Source of the DNA: Amborella trichopoda
Taxonomy: Eukaryota; Streptophyta; Magnoliopsida; Amborellales; Amborellaceae
DNA length: 64,000 nucleotides
Assembly (NCBI RefSeq): GCF_000471905.2
Contig: NW_006499617.1
Span: 345,505-409,504 of the forward strand
Reading direction: 5' to 3'
Shown here: piece after piece, positions 24,081-37,400 of the stretch
Numbering within the stretch: the stretch's first letter is position 1
Layout of the letters: each line of letters begins with the position of its first letter
Made by a program: the position numbers and the translations under genes
Notes under the pieces: model-generated
The model's database searches: none
What the model was told of the DNA's origin: nothing
Seen by the model: the letters and a program-made list of their open reading frames with translations, nothing else

Positions 24081-26437
24081 TAAAACAACCCCAATTTTAT
24101 TTGCATCATTCTCACCGGGTTGAGATAAGCCCACCCTCGAGCTTATAGAACTCAAATATTTAAGAGGCTTTCTCAAAAGTTGGTGATGTAGTCTCACTAT
24201 GCGCCTTGGCACTTTTTATTCAATTTCTTCATTTAACAAATTCAACACAGTGATATCGGGTTCAATATTGACTTCTCCTTCAGATTCTCTTGGTTGGATT
24301 ACTAATATTGTATCACACACGTCTTCATAATTGATTTTCAAAATTTATTGCACATTGGGGTTATCATCGTCGTCTTTTGTATCTTCATATTCTTGTTCCT
24401 CTTGTACCGATTGCAATTTATGAAATAGATCTACTAAACATTGTTTTACTACTTTGTTAATATGCTCTACTAAGTCTTCTTTGAGTCTGTCAAATCATTG
24501 ATCGAAACTCTTCATAACTAGATTAGGGATCTTAAGGCTCTGACACCAACTGATGCAATGAGAAAAAAAAGAATTATAATAAAAAATAAAATAAAGGGTT
24601 CGAGATTATACCCTCTCTCTGGGTCTGCAAAGTAATCCACCCTAAAAACGACATTTTCGCAAGATCAATTTACTCAATTATCACTATTTGATCATTATCT
24701 GATCTTTACAAAAAATAGACATCTTCCTTTAAATAAAATTTAGAAGAAAAAAACCCACAAAGATAATTCTCTCTCTTCTACATATATTTCTCTATTTTAT
24801 TTCTTCGTCCAATTTTCTCTCTCACTTTTTCTCTCTCCCACGTACCATCCTTATTTCTCGCTCACCTCTCTCCCATGTACGATCCCTAATTCTCAATCTT
24901 TATCACAGTTGATCTTCCCCATATCTAAATCCATTATCTTTCTCTTATCTAAATTCATATCTATTTAAATCTAACTAAATCTCCTACTTAGATTACTTTT
25001 ATAATACTGGTTCATATCTAATCCCGAAAATTCTCTTAACAACTCATGCACCTCCTCCCACTTATCACAAAGTCACGCACCAAAATTTCCCTCCTCCCAC
25101 TTTAACTTATCCTATCGGTCTTCCTATTCTTAAGGAAAATAAATAAAAGAATATTAAAATAAAACATTAAAACATCCCAAATTTTATTTGCATCATTGAG
25201 ATCTTTAACTTTGGAGGAAATTAGGTAGTGTGGAATTTGAAGTTTCCTTAAAACAGACTGCACGATATGTTATACTCTCAACTAAGCAACTTATTAGAGT
25301 AGTTGAATCATATATATATCCCACTGAGTATGGAAGATGAGATCGTGAGGGAGATTAAGAGTGATGGGATATTCATGGTTAAATCAGTATACCGATTGCT
25401 ATTTCATGATAGATGGCACTGGTCTTTACCACATGTTGCTCAAATTTGAAAGTGGCTAGTTCCCCACAAAGTCCCTGTATTTGTGTTGTTGGTTGCCCAA
25501 TATAAAATTCTCACCATATAAAATCTAATCAAGAGTTGTAAAATTCTTCCTAACGTTTGTCTTATGTGTAAGAAAGATGGTGAATTTGGTTCTCAGATAT
25601 TTATGCATTGTCTGTTTGTCTCTAGGATCTGGTGTTGGTTCTTCTTGCAGTTAGGGGTGAGAGTGGTCATGCCACATTGTGTTTTGGGAATTGTTACGCA
25701 TTTGGCTTTCTCGCATGTACCTCATATCGGCAGCGTGATCTGGAAAGTCGCAACAGGAGTGAATATGTGGGAATTCTGGAAAGAGCGGAATAGGAGAACG
25801 TTCTATTAGGATACTTTATCTTTCGATAGAATCCTCAACAATATCATGCATTCGTTGTGGTATTGGTTATCAGTAACAAAATAATGATGAGGTATTTCGG
25901 AGGTGGATGTTATGCTTAATCTTCAAATTTTACTTCATTTGGGCATTGTCAAATGTTAGCCGAGAAGTATTTGGATTCCGCTTTTACAAGGTAGTTGTGA
26001 ATTAAAGTTTGATGGGAGTTATCTTTGGAATCCTGATGCAGCAGGAATTGGAGGGGTAGTAAGAGATTGAAATGGAGTTATACTCTTTAACTATTCTTGT
26101 CCCATTGGTGTGGCTACTGCTAACCATACCAAAATTCTTGCGCTCTTCTATAGTTTTAGGCTTTTCAAAAGTAGACATGTGGGTACCTGTTGTGCTGTTG
26201 ATGGTTACTTCTTGAATGTCATTAGATGGTGCAATAAGGAACAAAAGGTGTCATGGTAGCTAAAATCGGTGTGGCGTCATATTCTTAAAATGGTAGAGTC
26301 CCTCACTATCTCTTCTCATCATGTTTATAAGGAGACTAATTATTTGGCAGACGCACTTGCTAAGAGTGGTTTATCTTTGCCTTTGCTACTTGTGTCTCAT
26401 ATTAATAAATTAAGTAACATTGCTAAAAAAAAAAAAG
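21540..26437 (+). mobile_element. L1-type LINE A, interrupted by a LTR element
   Basis: Plant L1-clade ORF2 remnant. In order: N-terminal linker text 'PLATWNKEVKVIYKEIV' near 21570; 'HKAPGPDGFP' at 21941; RT segments 'LTRLYKIVANILAKRLK' near 22142, 'KLDMEKAFDKVEY' near 22326 and 'GLHQGDPLSPF' near 22478. The YxDD active-site region near 22620 is destroyed. The reading is broken at 23434-25194 by a non-autonomous LTR element and resumes with zf-RVT ('KLVPHKVPVFVLL'-like, then 'MCKKDGEFGSQIFMHCLF' at 25564 and 'WEFWKERNRR' near 25770). An RNase H domain follows ('LKFDGSYLWNPDAAGIGGVV' from 26003, ending 'TNYLADALAKSGL' near 26340). An A run lies at 26425-26437. Many stops and frameshifts: inactive. 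Confidence 0.85.
23434..25194 (-). mobile_element. TRIM-like non-autonomous LTR retroelement, copy 1
   Basis: Fossil element inserted in LINE A. LTRs are 23434-24108 and 24551-25194 (about 675 and 644 bp, TGATGC...GCATCA). The internal region is only about 440 bp, without coding. A primer-binding site complementary to the 3' end of plant initiator tRNA-Met (TGGTATCAGAGC type) lies next to the right LTR, so the element points to the minus strand. Target duplication is CTGAG / TTGAG. LTRs differ at many sites and one has gained a (AAT)n run, so it is old. It is larger than classic TRIMs. Confidence 0.8.
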
Positions 26438-28199
26438 AGGAAACTTTCAGCTCAAATGATTCGCAATAACATAACATGCACTCCATTTTTCTAATGTACT
26501 TTTTGGATTACACCTTGTCTATTTTCAATTGTGAAATTGCAACAAAACAATCACTATTTTATCCATATAACAAAAATATGCATTACTCCAATGCCTCAAA
26601 ATGAATAGCATAACAATGTATCCCTCAAATCCTACTCTTGTTCATATGAAACCATGGGAATTCAAATATGTTTCTGCTCCTTTCAATATAATCAACAAAG
26701 GAAAGATGTTTGTTTTTTACCCTTGGAGCCTTGGAGAGGAGGAGGTAGACATAAGTATGGGTTCCCGGAGAATACTGATGCATCAAACGCATCAATTTGG
26801 CCTCCTATGGGGATTATCCCTGAAAAATTATTGTTAGATAAGTTTTAAACACTTAAAAAAAACATAGATGAAATGCTTGTAGGATTGACTCAAGGGAGTT
26901 GATTGTTTGAAAGGTTTAGTGGCTCTAATTGCTACAACTTCGCTATCTTCTTCAAAACGACTATGCTTAAATGGTTTCTCGACAAATTCAAAGAGACCAA
27001 CCCCAACAAGCTCGACAATTCTTCAAGATTTTCTCCCTCTAAATGGTCGCTTGAAAGATCTATAAAGTTGTGGTATATGATTTGATTCAAATAGAAGTCT
27101 CTAAAAAGGCAAGGGAACTGCCCAAATGGACATGTATGGAAGTAGTGAGAAAAATATATAGACTCATAGTCTTATTGAGGTATGGTACTTGGTAGAGCAG
27201 AATGGTGGAACAAGATTCATGTAGCGAACCCTAAATAGTTGGGATAAGGCTCTAATTATGATGATTATAGTGATGGAGTCTGAAAGATAGCAGAGTTCTG
27301 TATGAATTTCAGTGTGAAGATGAAGTCCAAGAACTAAGCTCTCTACATCTAGGCTTCCCTTTGAAAGGTCCACTATAGGCTTTTAAGTGTTTTTTTATAC
27401 TTCATTTCTCATTACTTTGTTCAATTTTTTATAGCTTTGTCATTGTTTCGATTTACTCTAGTACATTCATATGTTGATTGTTCATCTTCATCTGCTATTG
27501 AAACTTTAACATTTTTCAGATTTCCTCTCACGCTTAATTCTACTTATCCTATATGAATCTCTTTTCATTTTACACGTTTTCAATTTTTTTTTTATTTTGG
27601 GATCTTGTAGAGCTGCTTTGGCAGTTGCAACTTTCAATTGAATCTTTGACATTGCATTAACCAAGAGAAGTTCAATTTTGTACCTTAGCTTGAGGTAATG
27701 AAGTTTCACGCTCTCCTTATTAGAGTTTTATAACATCAGCTCTGGTTTATAGTAGATGATTGACATTTTTTTTGTCCTTGAGATTCCTTCAGTCTGGCTT
27801 TGAAGATATTTCAATGGAAACTTCATAACTAATGCTTTTCTCTTGAGCATATATTGTGCTTGTTTACAATAGAAGAATACATATACATTGAATTGATCAC
27901 CCACTTTCTAATTGCATGTGATTTTTGATGGAATTTCTGCATTTCTCTTTGATTTCTGAAGTTTAATTTAATCAAAGCAACTAATTTGCTTGCTTCATTT
28001 CCTTTACTAGCTATAAGAGATGTCATCGCTCTCAAATTCATCTCTGTAAATTCTCGAGCTTTAAATCATCACTTTCTCTGTGTAAATTTTTTGGATAGAT
28101 ACTATAAGTGGATACTTTCATCAGTTTCATTTATGAGATCGACATTTCTTTGATAGTCTTCTGGGTTAAAGCTTGTGATTGACATTCCTTCATTAATCT
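26438..28199. other. spacer between LINE blocks; unclassified remnants
   Basis: 26600-27090 has two overlapping plus-strand open frames without a recognised domain. Near 27225 'tagttgggataaggctctaa' followed by tgatga repeats resembles the 3' end of RTE LINEs or Au-type SINEs. On the minus strand, 27500-28190 reads as broken Lys/Glu-rich text such as 'SLIASKGNEASKLVALIKLN', possibly a degraded coiled-coil gene. None can be named. Confidence 0.35.
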
Positions 28200-28515
28200 T
28201 CTCTTGTTCAAATACAAAAAACACCCCTACCTTGCTTATCATGCCCAATAAGCAAAATATCTCTATCAAAACCATACTAAGCAGATAACACTTCCTCCAT
28301 AGATGTATCTCGCCTTGTGTGCTTCGCCACCACCATTTAGTTAAAAGAGTTTTATACATAAGAGCCAATCTGCTAACACCTAAGCCAACATCTTTGATTG
28401 GCAGGCACACCTTATCTCAACTAACAAGATGGTATTTTCTCTTGCTAGTATCACCTCCTCAAATGAACGGTTTCATCAAGCGTGCTGATTTGCTTTCCCC
28501 TCATTAAGCAAAAAA
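28200..28515 (-). mobile_element. LINE ORF2 fragment, second copy
   Basis: The minus strand shows 'KDVGLGVSRLALMYKTLLTK', then WWWR, the conserved stretch downstream of plant LINE RT domains. It is paralogous to 19910-20255, which supports a duplication of the wider block. Confidence 0.7.
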
Positions 28516-30054
28516 TAAAGATATTAAATTAAAGGACAAGTTCATTAAAGTAAATTTACTCGAAGTAATTTGTCCCCCCCAAAGAGAGAGAGTTCACCTT
28601 CTATAAATTCACTTTATAGGAAAAGGGTTGAATAATTGGGTTCTACAAAGATCTCAAAAATTTGAAATTAGATATAGCCATATACCCAAATATTTGATTG
28701 GTAACACTTGAACCCTGCATCCCAATAACTGCCATATGCCGTTTTCCCTTGGAGTTCCCTGATGATGGAACCACTAGGTACTACATTTATTACCATTCAA
28801 CTATAGACTATTCCTTGAACTCACCAGCTTGATTATTTCTTTGAACTCACCAGCTTCTCTCTCTCTCTCTTTCTCTCTCTCTCTCCACATGGGTGATAAA
28901 AATACTCCTTGAACTCACCACCTTCACCTGCTTCTATCTCTCTTTCTCTGCACATGGGTGACAAAAACACTTAGAGACAAATATAAGGGGAGAGAGACTT
29001 ATAGATCGATAGTAAAACAAACGATTGTGTACTATAATACCATTCACTTTTGATATACGAAGGTCACAACCACTTTAGCCATCGGATAAAAAATTTGATA
29101 GCTTAAAGTGAATGACATATCTTGAACCGCCCGGTGTCACATCTAATGATCGGTGATGATTAAGATTTTCTTGTACCAAAAATAAATAGCCATATTCTAT
29201 ACATTTCCATAAAACAATGTGATTATTTTTGTTTTAAATTGTACTGCGGCTTATTCTAAAAGAAAATTATGCTTTGTCGTAGTCTATATCATAGTTAGCA
29301 AGTCGCGGAAAAACAATATATCTGCTCCCAACAAAATTGGAATTAAATCGACTTTGGGTCAAAAAGTCAGATGCAAAAATTGGGACAAAAAGTTCAGATT
29401 GGGAAAAGTATTGTAAATGAAAGCATCATGAATATATCAAATCAGGATAAAAAAAAAAGTCAGATTGAGAAAATCGGATATTTAAAATTATAAAATTTAG
29501 AACTGTTATATAATAAAGTCAATTAATTTAGAATTCTCATCCCATGATCCCATATTAAATACACAGTAAGGCTCAAAAAGAAATCATAAAGCATAACAAG
29601 GTCACTTGATCCAAATTTAAATACATAAAAGGCAACATTAAAAAATGTTAGGCTTGGTATATCATCAGAATTAATAAAAAGGTGAATTCTTACTAGATAA
29701 AAACTTTAAATTTAGGATAAAATGATCATAAGAAAATCAAGTAATGTATAAGCCAATAAAAGTAGTTTTTTCTTTACATCAGGTAACTTTATAAGACAAG
29801 AAAAGTAGAATTTTTTTCCCATCATTATCTGCTTTGTGATGATCTTGTTTTTATTTTTCAGATAGACAAATTTTTTGCTAAGGAAAGTATTTTTTTTGAA
29901 AAATAGGTGTTGAATTTTTTAATTTTTTTTGGTGAGTACAATGTTTAGAGGTGATGAAATAGAGAGTTAAAAGAAATTAAGCTAGATTTGAAAGTTGGTA
30001 TGATTGTTTTTATCCCAAAAAAAATTAAATATCAAAGGCATAGAGAAGGCACAT
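28516..30054. other. no gene seen; CT microsatellite
   Basis: (TC)n at about 28855-28885 is flanked by repeated 'ccttgaactcaccagctt' segments. The rest is AT-rich with no supported gene. It has no counterpart in the first LINE block. Confidence 0.5.
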
Positions 30055-32066
30055 TCCAAAATTTTGTAATTGAGGATAAAGAGAGAAAGTTGAAAATTTT
30101 GAATTGGATTTCAAACTTTCTTAGAATGTTTTTATCCAAAAACATTCAAAATAGAAAGAAATTCAAAATAAAAGGGATAAAGAAGGCAAGTTCTAATATT
30201 TTAAAAATGGATGTACAAAAATAGAACCTTTTTTTAAAAACAGTTTTCTTTGGAGTAGAAAGAATAAAGGTATATACAACTTTCCAAAAAAAATTGAATT
30301 TGGATGCAATAAATGGGAATTTTTTTTAACCGTTGTTTTTGAAAAAATCATTAAAACATGTTTTTAACATTTTCACCAATATAATGTGTGTTTTTCTCGA
30401 TATTTTCAAAATAATGCAATTTAAAACGTGTCACAACAAAACGGCGCATTTTAGAAAAAGTCGTTTTTTTTAACGGCGACTTACTAATTACGGTCTAAAT
30501 AGAGTAGTGGAGGATTTAAGTCTTACATTAGCTACTTGAAACAAAGAAGTCAAGGTTATATATAAAGAGATTGTCTACAAAGATACCATTTATCTTTTGT
30601 ACATGGAGGTCATAATCATTCTTATCTTTTGTTAAGAGGGGAACTCTTGAAGGGAGTAAATTCCATGGATATCGCTTTAATTCCCAATAAATTAGTTGTA
30701 GTTGGTTTATCAAATATCATACACATTAGCCTGCTCGCTAGGCTCTACAAATTTGTGGCTGAAATTTTAGTCGAAAGGCTAAAGGTAGTGTTGTCAATAC
30801 TTATATCTAATCCCGAATATGTGTTATGCAATATCGTTTAATTACCGATAGCGGTTTGGTGGCTCAAGAATGTATCCATTCAATAATTTTAAGCTAAGTC
30901 AGGGATGGTCATTAAATTGGATATGGCTTATGATATAGTGGAATGTGGTAAAGAATGAGTTTTGGAGAAAATGGAGAAATTAGATTTTTGGAAACCTTTC
31001 TTCACCCCATTTTTGTATTCTGATCAATGTTAGCCCTAGAGGCTTTTTCAAAGCCTCTAGGGGTTTACGTCAAGGTGATCCTCTGTCGCCTTTTATGTTT
31101 ACCCTATATGCCAAATGCTTCAGTGTTTTGGTTCGAAATGTGGAATGTAGGGGTAACTTCTCGAGCTTCAAAGTTGTCATTGGAGAGCCATGTGTATCTC
31201 ACCTCCAATATGTAAATGACACACTTATTTTCTGTGAGGCTGATCTGTTTCAAGTTAGTAATATTGTTAAGTTCGTGAGATATTGTGCGTAGCTTTGGGG
31301 CTTAAAATTAATTTTGAAAAAACTTCATTGATTGGTAACAACTGTAATGAGTCTCTTGTGAAGGACTTAGTGGACTTTATGAGGTGTAAGGTTGATATGT
31401 TTCCTATAACCTATTTGAGCATGTCAGTCTCAAATGTCAAATTAATTGTTGCGGTGTGGGATAAATTAGTGCAAAGAGCATTGTTTAAACTGGATCTTTG
31501 GAAGTCTAAATACTTGTATTTCGACGTGAGAGTTATTTTGTTAAGATTGTGTTTGGCAAAGCTCCTTATATGTTAGATGCCTCTAATTCATATGACAAGT
31601 TCAATTGCTAAAAATTTAGGAGGATGATGCAAAACTCTTTGTCGGGCTCTTACGAGGAGCTAGGAAGTTCCATATCTTAAGGTGGGATTGGGTTTGTACT
31701 CCCAAGAGTGAAGGGAGGTCTGAGGATTAAAAATATCAGGCTTGTCAATCAGGCCATTCTTTACAAGTGGTGGTGGTGGACTTTTCATTTTAAAGACCAA
31801 CTATTGTATCAAGTTTTATCGGCTAAATATTGCCTTTAGAAACAGCTATGTACTTAGTAAGCGACAGAGACAATGCAAATAGATTTATTTTTTAGAAGTT
31901 TATCATCCTTTGCAAGCCTTTGCTTGAGCGGTGTTTATGGTGGTGTCTAGGTAATAGTAACCAAGTATCCTTTTGGCTTCATAAGTCGCTTGGAGATAGG
32001 CCACTAAAATTTGTTTACTCAGATGTCTTTGATAAGGTGACTCACCCAAACAATAAGGTGGTTGAG

Positions 32067-33868
32067 TGATGCAGGGAGAAAAAAATCAGTATAATAAAAA
32101 ATAAAACAAAGGGTGAGAGATTCTACCATCTCTCAAGGTCTGCAAAGGAATCCACCCTCAACAAGAGAATATACCCTTTCTCAGGACCTGCAAGGGAATC
32201 CAGCTCAAAAACGATCTTTTCACAAGATCAATTTACTCAATTTTCATTCCCAGATCATTCTCTGATCTTAACAAAAAAAGAACATCTCCCTTTAAATCAA
32301 CTTTAGAAGAAAAAAACCACAAAGATAATTCCCTCTCTTTTACATACTTTTCTCTATTGTATCACTCCTCCCTATTCACTTTCTCCTACCTATTTTCTCT
32401 CTCCCAAGTACCATCTGTATTTCTCCCTTACATCTCTCCTACATACCATCCCTAATTTTCAATCTTTATCATGGTTGATCTTCCTCATATCTAAATCTCT
32501 TATTTTTCTGCCATCTAAATCTATCTCTATTTCAATCTAACTAAATCTCCTACTAAGATTAGCTTTCTAAAATTAGTTCCTATTTAATCTTCAAAATTCT
32601 CTTAACAACTCATACACCTCCTCTTACTTAACACAAAGTTACGTACCAAAATTTTTCTCCTTTACTTTAACTTATCCTGTTTATCTTCTTATTCTTAAAG
32701 AAAATAAATAAAATAATATTAAATTAAAATGTAAAAAACCCCAATTTTATTTGCATCATTATCTCCGGGTTGGGAGAAGTTCGACCTCGAGCTTATAGAA
32801 CTCAAATATTTTAGAGGCCTTCTTGAAAGTTAGTAATGTGGTCCCACCATGCGCCTCGGCACTTTTTCTTCATTAAGTCGATTCAATATAGTGATATCGG
32901 GCTCAATCTTGATTTCTCCTTTAGACTAACTTGGTTGGATTTCTAATACTACATCACACATATCTTCTTTTTATAATTTATTTTTAAATTTCTTGTACAT
33001 TGGGGTTATCGACGTCCTCTTTTGTATCTTTATATTCATGTTTCTCTTGTTCCGATAGCGTAAACATTGCTCTACTACTTATTTAATACGCTCTATTAGG
33101 TCTTCTTTGAGTCTATCAAATCTTTAATCGAAAAGCTCCATAACTAGATCAGGGATCTCAATGCTCTGATACCAACTGATCCAGGGAGGAAAAAAATAAT
33201 TATAATAAAAAATAAAATAAAAGTGAGAGATTATACCATCTCTCAAAGTCTTCAAAGGAATCTACCCCCAACGAGAGAATATACCTTCTCTTGAGGTCTG
33301 CAAGGGAATCTACCCCAAAAAAGATCTTAACAATATCAATTTGCTCAATTTTCATTCTCTAATCATGCACTGATTTTTACAAAGAAGAGACATCTCCCTT
33401 TAAATAAACTTTAGAAGAAAAAAAACCAACAAAGATAATTATATCTCTGATACGTACTTTTTCCTATTTTTCTCTTTCCGCCTGATTTTCTCTCTCACTT
33501 TTCCTCTCTCCTACATACCATCCCTATTTTTCTCTCACCTCTCTCCCACGTACCATCCTTATTTCTCAATCTTTATCAAAGTTGATCTTCCCCATATTTA
33601 AATCTATTCTCTTTCTCATATCGAAATCCATATCTATTTAAACCTAACTAAATTTCCTTCCAAGATTATCTTTCAAATATTAGTTCATATCTAATTCCCA
33701 AAATTCTCTTAACAATTCACGAACCTCCTCCCACTTAACACAAAGTTACGTAAAAAAATTTCCCTCCTCCTACTATAACATATCATATCTCTCTTCCTAT
33801 TCTTAAGAAAAATAAACAAAAGAATAATAAAATAAAAAATTAAAACAACCGCAATTTTATTTGCACCA
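32067..33868 (-). mobile_element. TRIM-like non-autonomous LTR retroelement, copy 2
   Basis: LTRs 32067-32758 and 33177-33868 (692 bp each), internal region about 418 bp, non-coding. The initiator tRNA-Met type primer-binding site lies left of 33177 (minus strand). Target duplication TTGAG is exact on both sides. The insertion point in the LINE is the same as copy 1. Old fossil. Confidence 0.8.
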
Positions 33869-33984
33869 TTGAGATCTTTGAGTTTAGAGGAAATTAAGTA
33901 GTGTAGAATTTGAAGTTTCCTTATAATAGGCTGCACGATGGGTTATACTCTCGACTGAGCAACTTATTAGAGGAGTAGGATTAT

Positions 33985-33985
33985 A

Positions 33986-34028
<43 letters not shown>

Positions 34029-34181
34029 TACTAGTATAGTGAGATAGAGTATAGAGTAGTAGTAGTCGGTACGTATTACGTACGTAAGTTAAATACGTAG
34101 TACGTACCGTACGTACGTACGTANNNNNNNNNNNNNNNNNNNNTACTAGACGACTTACTAGTACGAGTAGTAGTATTATAT

Positions 34182-34221
<40 letters not shown>
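33985..34221. repeat. (TA)n microsatellite with assembly gap
   Basis: TA runs at 33986-34027 and 34186-34221 surround N at 34124-34143 and ACGT-cycling sequence (34070-34123) that has no match in LINE A at the same place. LINE A has only 'atatatatat' here, so the insert is probably repeat expansion plus poor consensus. Confidence 0.85.
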
Positions 34222-34224
<3 letters not shown>

Positions 34225-34425
34225 ACTAAGTATGGAAGATGAGATTGAGAGTGATGGGCTATTCACAGTTAAATCAGTGTACCGACTGCAAGTTGCTTAA
34301 ATTTTGAAGTATATTGATTCCCCACAAAGTCCAAGTATTTGTGTTATTGGCTGCCCAATATAAGATTCTCACCATAGATAATCTAATCAAGAGAGCTAAA
34401 ATTCTTCCTACCATTTGTCTTATGT

Positions 34426-37400
34426 AGCTTGAGGCACCATAAAGATTAATCAATGTCATATTCATGATACATCTTATGAGTTCTCAAATCATAAAGCAAC
34501 TCACAAATAATAAACATTTCTCATATCTAATAATTCTCAAGCAATCACAAGTATAATTCTTACACATGTCATATATCCTGAATTAGTCATATTCATAAGA
34601 TCGGTAATTCGAATAATAGATCATATATCTAGAATCAAATTAGTTAAGCGTATTCCATATGTTTTAAGCTTATATAAGAGTGAATACAAGCATTCAAAAT
34701 CTCAATATGTAAGTATCGGCCTAATTCAAGTTTATAACTTATGTGACAAGTCCAAGCCTTCCACTTAGTAAACTCATATAATACACCAAGATATTATACA
34801 AATAATTACTCACATGATATCATAAAACCAAAATGGTTGTTCCTTAAAAAATGAATTCTCAATACATTAAAATCATGCTCATAAGTACAAAGAAGTCGTA
34901 CCTCATGGTTTTAAAGTGACCAAGTCATAATGTTTCAATACCTTTGTCTTCGATCTGTGATTTGGTTTCACCTTTTATTTATCTCATTTGCAACTATGAT
35001 CATTGTCTCATCCATCCACATGTGCCTTAGTCTTTTTGTCAATTTCATCACACACTATCTGGGACTAGCCCGGATCTAGACCAAGACTCGGGTATCGGGT
35101 ATTAAAACTAACACTCACGATTCAGTGGCGTTTATATAACTCTCCCACTGATCTAAAACACCTTAAGAACTCACAAGAACTTTCAATAACTTATACTTCA
35201 TAGTGATATTACAAAAATATAAAGTACCCATGCCCTTCTCACACATTGGATATATGAAATAATGTCTTTCTGATTTTTAAAGATAAACACAATCCAATTC
35301 AATAGACGTAACTTTAAATTTACACTTTATTTAATCATGAAACTTATTCTCAGATAAAATAAACTCAAAATGAAACAACTTTCATTTAGTAAGTAGCATT
35401 GAATAATGGCTCGAAGTGGGTCAAACAACATTATTCTTATAAGGTCAATTTTTGCTTTGTGTAGCAGAAATTACAGTATGACACCCCTCAAGTAAAATGA
35501 TCATAACTTTCCAAATGTGGGGAATTTTCCTATAAGCCCAAAAGTACATTTACACTAGACTCGATTCCTCAAATACAAAGTAGTCCTTAGTCATTCCCAT
35601 AAGTTTTGATTGATCAACACCCCCATTGAAAAACGTATAAAGTTTCTGGAAATGTCTTTCTCAGATCTGACACACTTTAATAAACGATTAATAACTTCTA
35701 AAATATACACAATATGGTCATGAGATTTTTTTCATATGAAAATACACTTAATAATACAAAATACAATCAGATATCATTCTCTGATATAAAGTATTAAATT
35801 CCCTACTATTCTCTCTAAAATATATAACAGTTCTGAAAAATATTCATTCACAGTTCTCATGCCAATGACACTATCAATTCTCAAATTCAAAGCGCATACA
35901 TCATGGCAATCATGATCAAGTGTTTATGCAATTTGAAAATTAAATTATACACAATATAGGAGGACTAAGGGACTAAATTAGAGCCTTGCTCTGATACCAT
36001 CTGTTGGTGGTATACGACCAATGGGCTAACAATGCAATCTTTTAAAAAAATTTCATTATATAAAAACTCAAGGGTTTAAATGCATGAATATCTCAATACA
36101 AAATCATAATACATATATTCTAGCCTACAAACATGGTTTATACACATTTGAATAATAAAATTCAACCCTAACAGGTCCTTACAAATCCCTTAATCAAAAA
36201 TACAATTAAACTGAATATAATATTCAAATATTCACATTTTACATTTCTACAACATATTGCATGACTTGCACTCGCAATTCTTCATTCTATCAAAATTATA
36301 TGATAATTTCATTTTCATTATTCATCCTCATCATACATCATAATATCTTATACACATCATACACTTAATCATAATAATTCAATAAGATTTTAATTTGCAT
36401 AAATAATAATGCATAGCATTAAAGCTCATACCGCAAGAATAAAAAACAATCTCAATATTCACATAACATACTCAATTTACCAATCATGAATCTATTTAAT
36501 AACTGTAAATACATCAAATTAACATGAAAACATACATAGAGAAACCATGGTTGAACCCCTTATGCCCGAGCCATGAAAGGGCCTTTTGAGGACTTACTTT
36601 TGTTCCATTGTCTAAGGCACGGGTGATAATAATAACTCAAGGAGATCAATCCAATGGGAAGCAAATGATCACATTTATTTCACTTAATGGGGATCAAATC
36701 ATGAGAGAGACATATATCAAAATAGCCCTTCAAAGTTTGAAAGAGATACTACACAAAATAAGGAAGTTATGGTGAAATTACACCATTGGTCCATAAGGGA
36801 CCACACAAACTTTTCAACATTAAAAAGAGAACTCAAGGGACTATTTCTTATGCTCAAATGTGATTAAATAAACCTCTCATCAGTTGTAGATTCTCAATAA
36901 AAATTTCAGACAAATAAGATCAAAAAAATCAAGTTGAAACTACTTAAGATCATGGAGTAAGCAAGCTAATCTACACATACTATGTGTATGGACTACACTA
37001 TTGCTTTAGGACTCTCTTCAAATATCAAGTTTTCATGATCAAAAATGAAGAAAGCTACTGTAAATTAAGAATTAGAGCAAGCTTTGATAATGGAAATGAG
37101 GTAGGAATTAAAAATATGAGAAGAAAAGTCAATACCTTAATGAAGCAATAGTATGGGCTTGATCACATAAATAAAAGACTACTCCATGGAAGGGTTTCAA
37201 ATGAAAGCCCAAGGAAGAAGATAGTCTCAAGGGTGACCACATTTTTTTCAAAGGCTATTTCTCTTTTTAAATGAATACTCAAGTTATAGTTATAATTGAT
37301 CCCATAAGTTACTTTTATACTTAGATCATAAAGATAGATTTGATCTTGATCCTTGATGCCTTAGATCAATAGCACATCAGAGGCTTTTATCCAAGCCACT

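Larger units (their letters stand above)
30055..34425 (+). mobile_element. L1-type LINE B, duplicate of LINE A
   Basis: Same order as LINE A: AT-rich module, linker, RT, LTR-element insertion, zf-RVT start. RT text includes 'LRQGDPLSPFMFTLYAKCF' near 31066 and 'LQYVNDTLIF' near 31205, where the catalytic YxDD reads YVND. About 375 bp present in A (21660-22035) is missing near 30625. The zf-RVT part ends abruptly at 34425 inside 'LPTICLM', where an unrelated LTR fossil begins, so the RNase H and tail are lost. Inactive. The A-to-B offset is about 8.6 kb around the LTR insertion. Confidence 0.85.
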
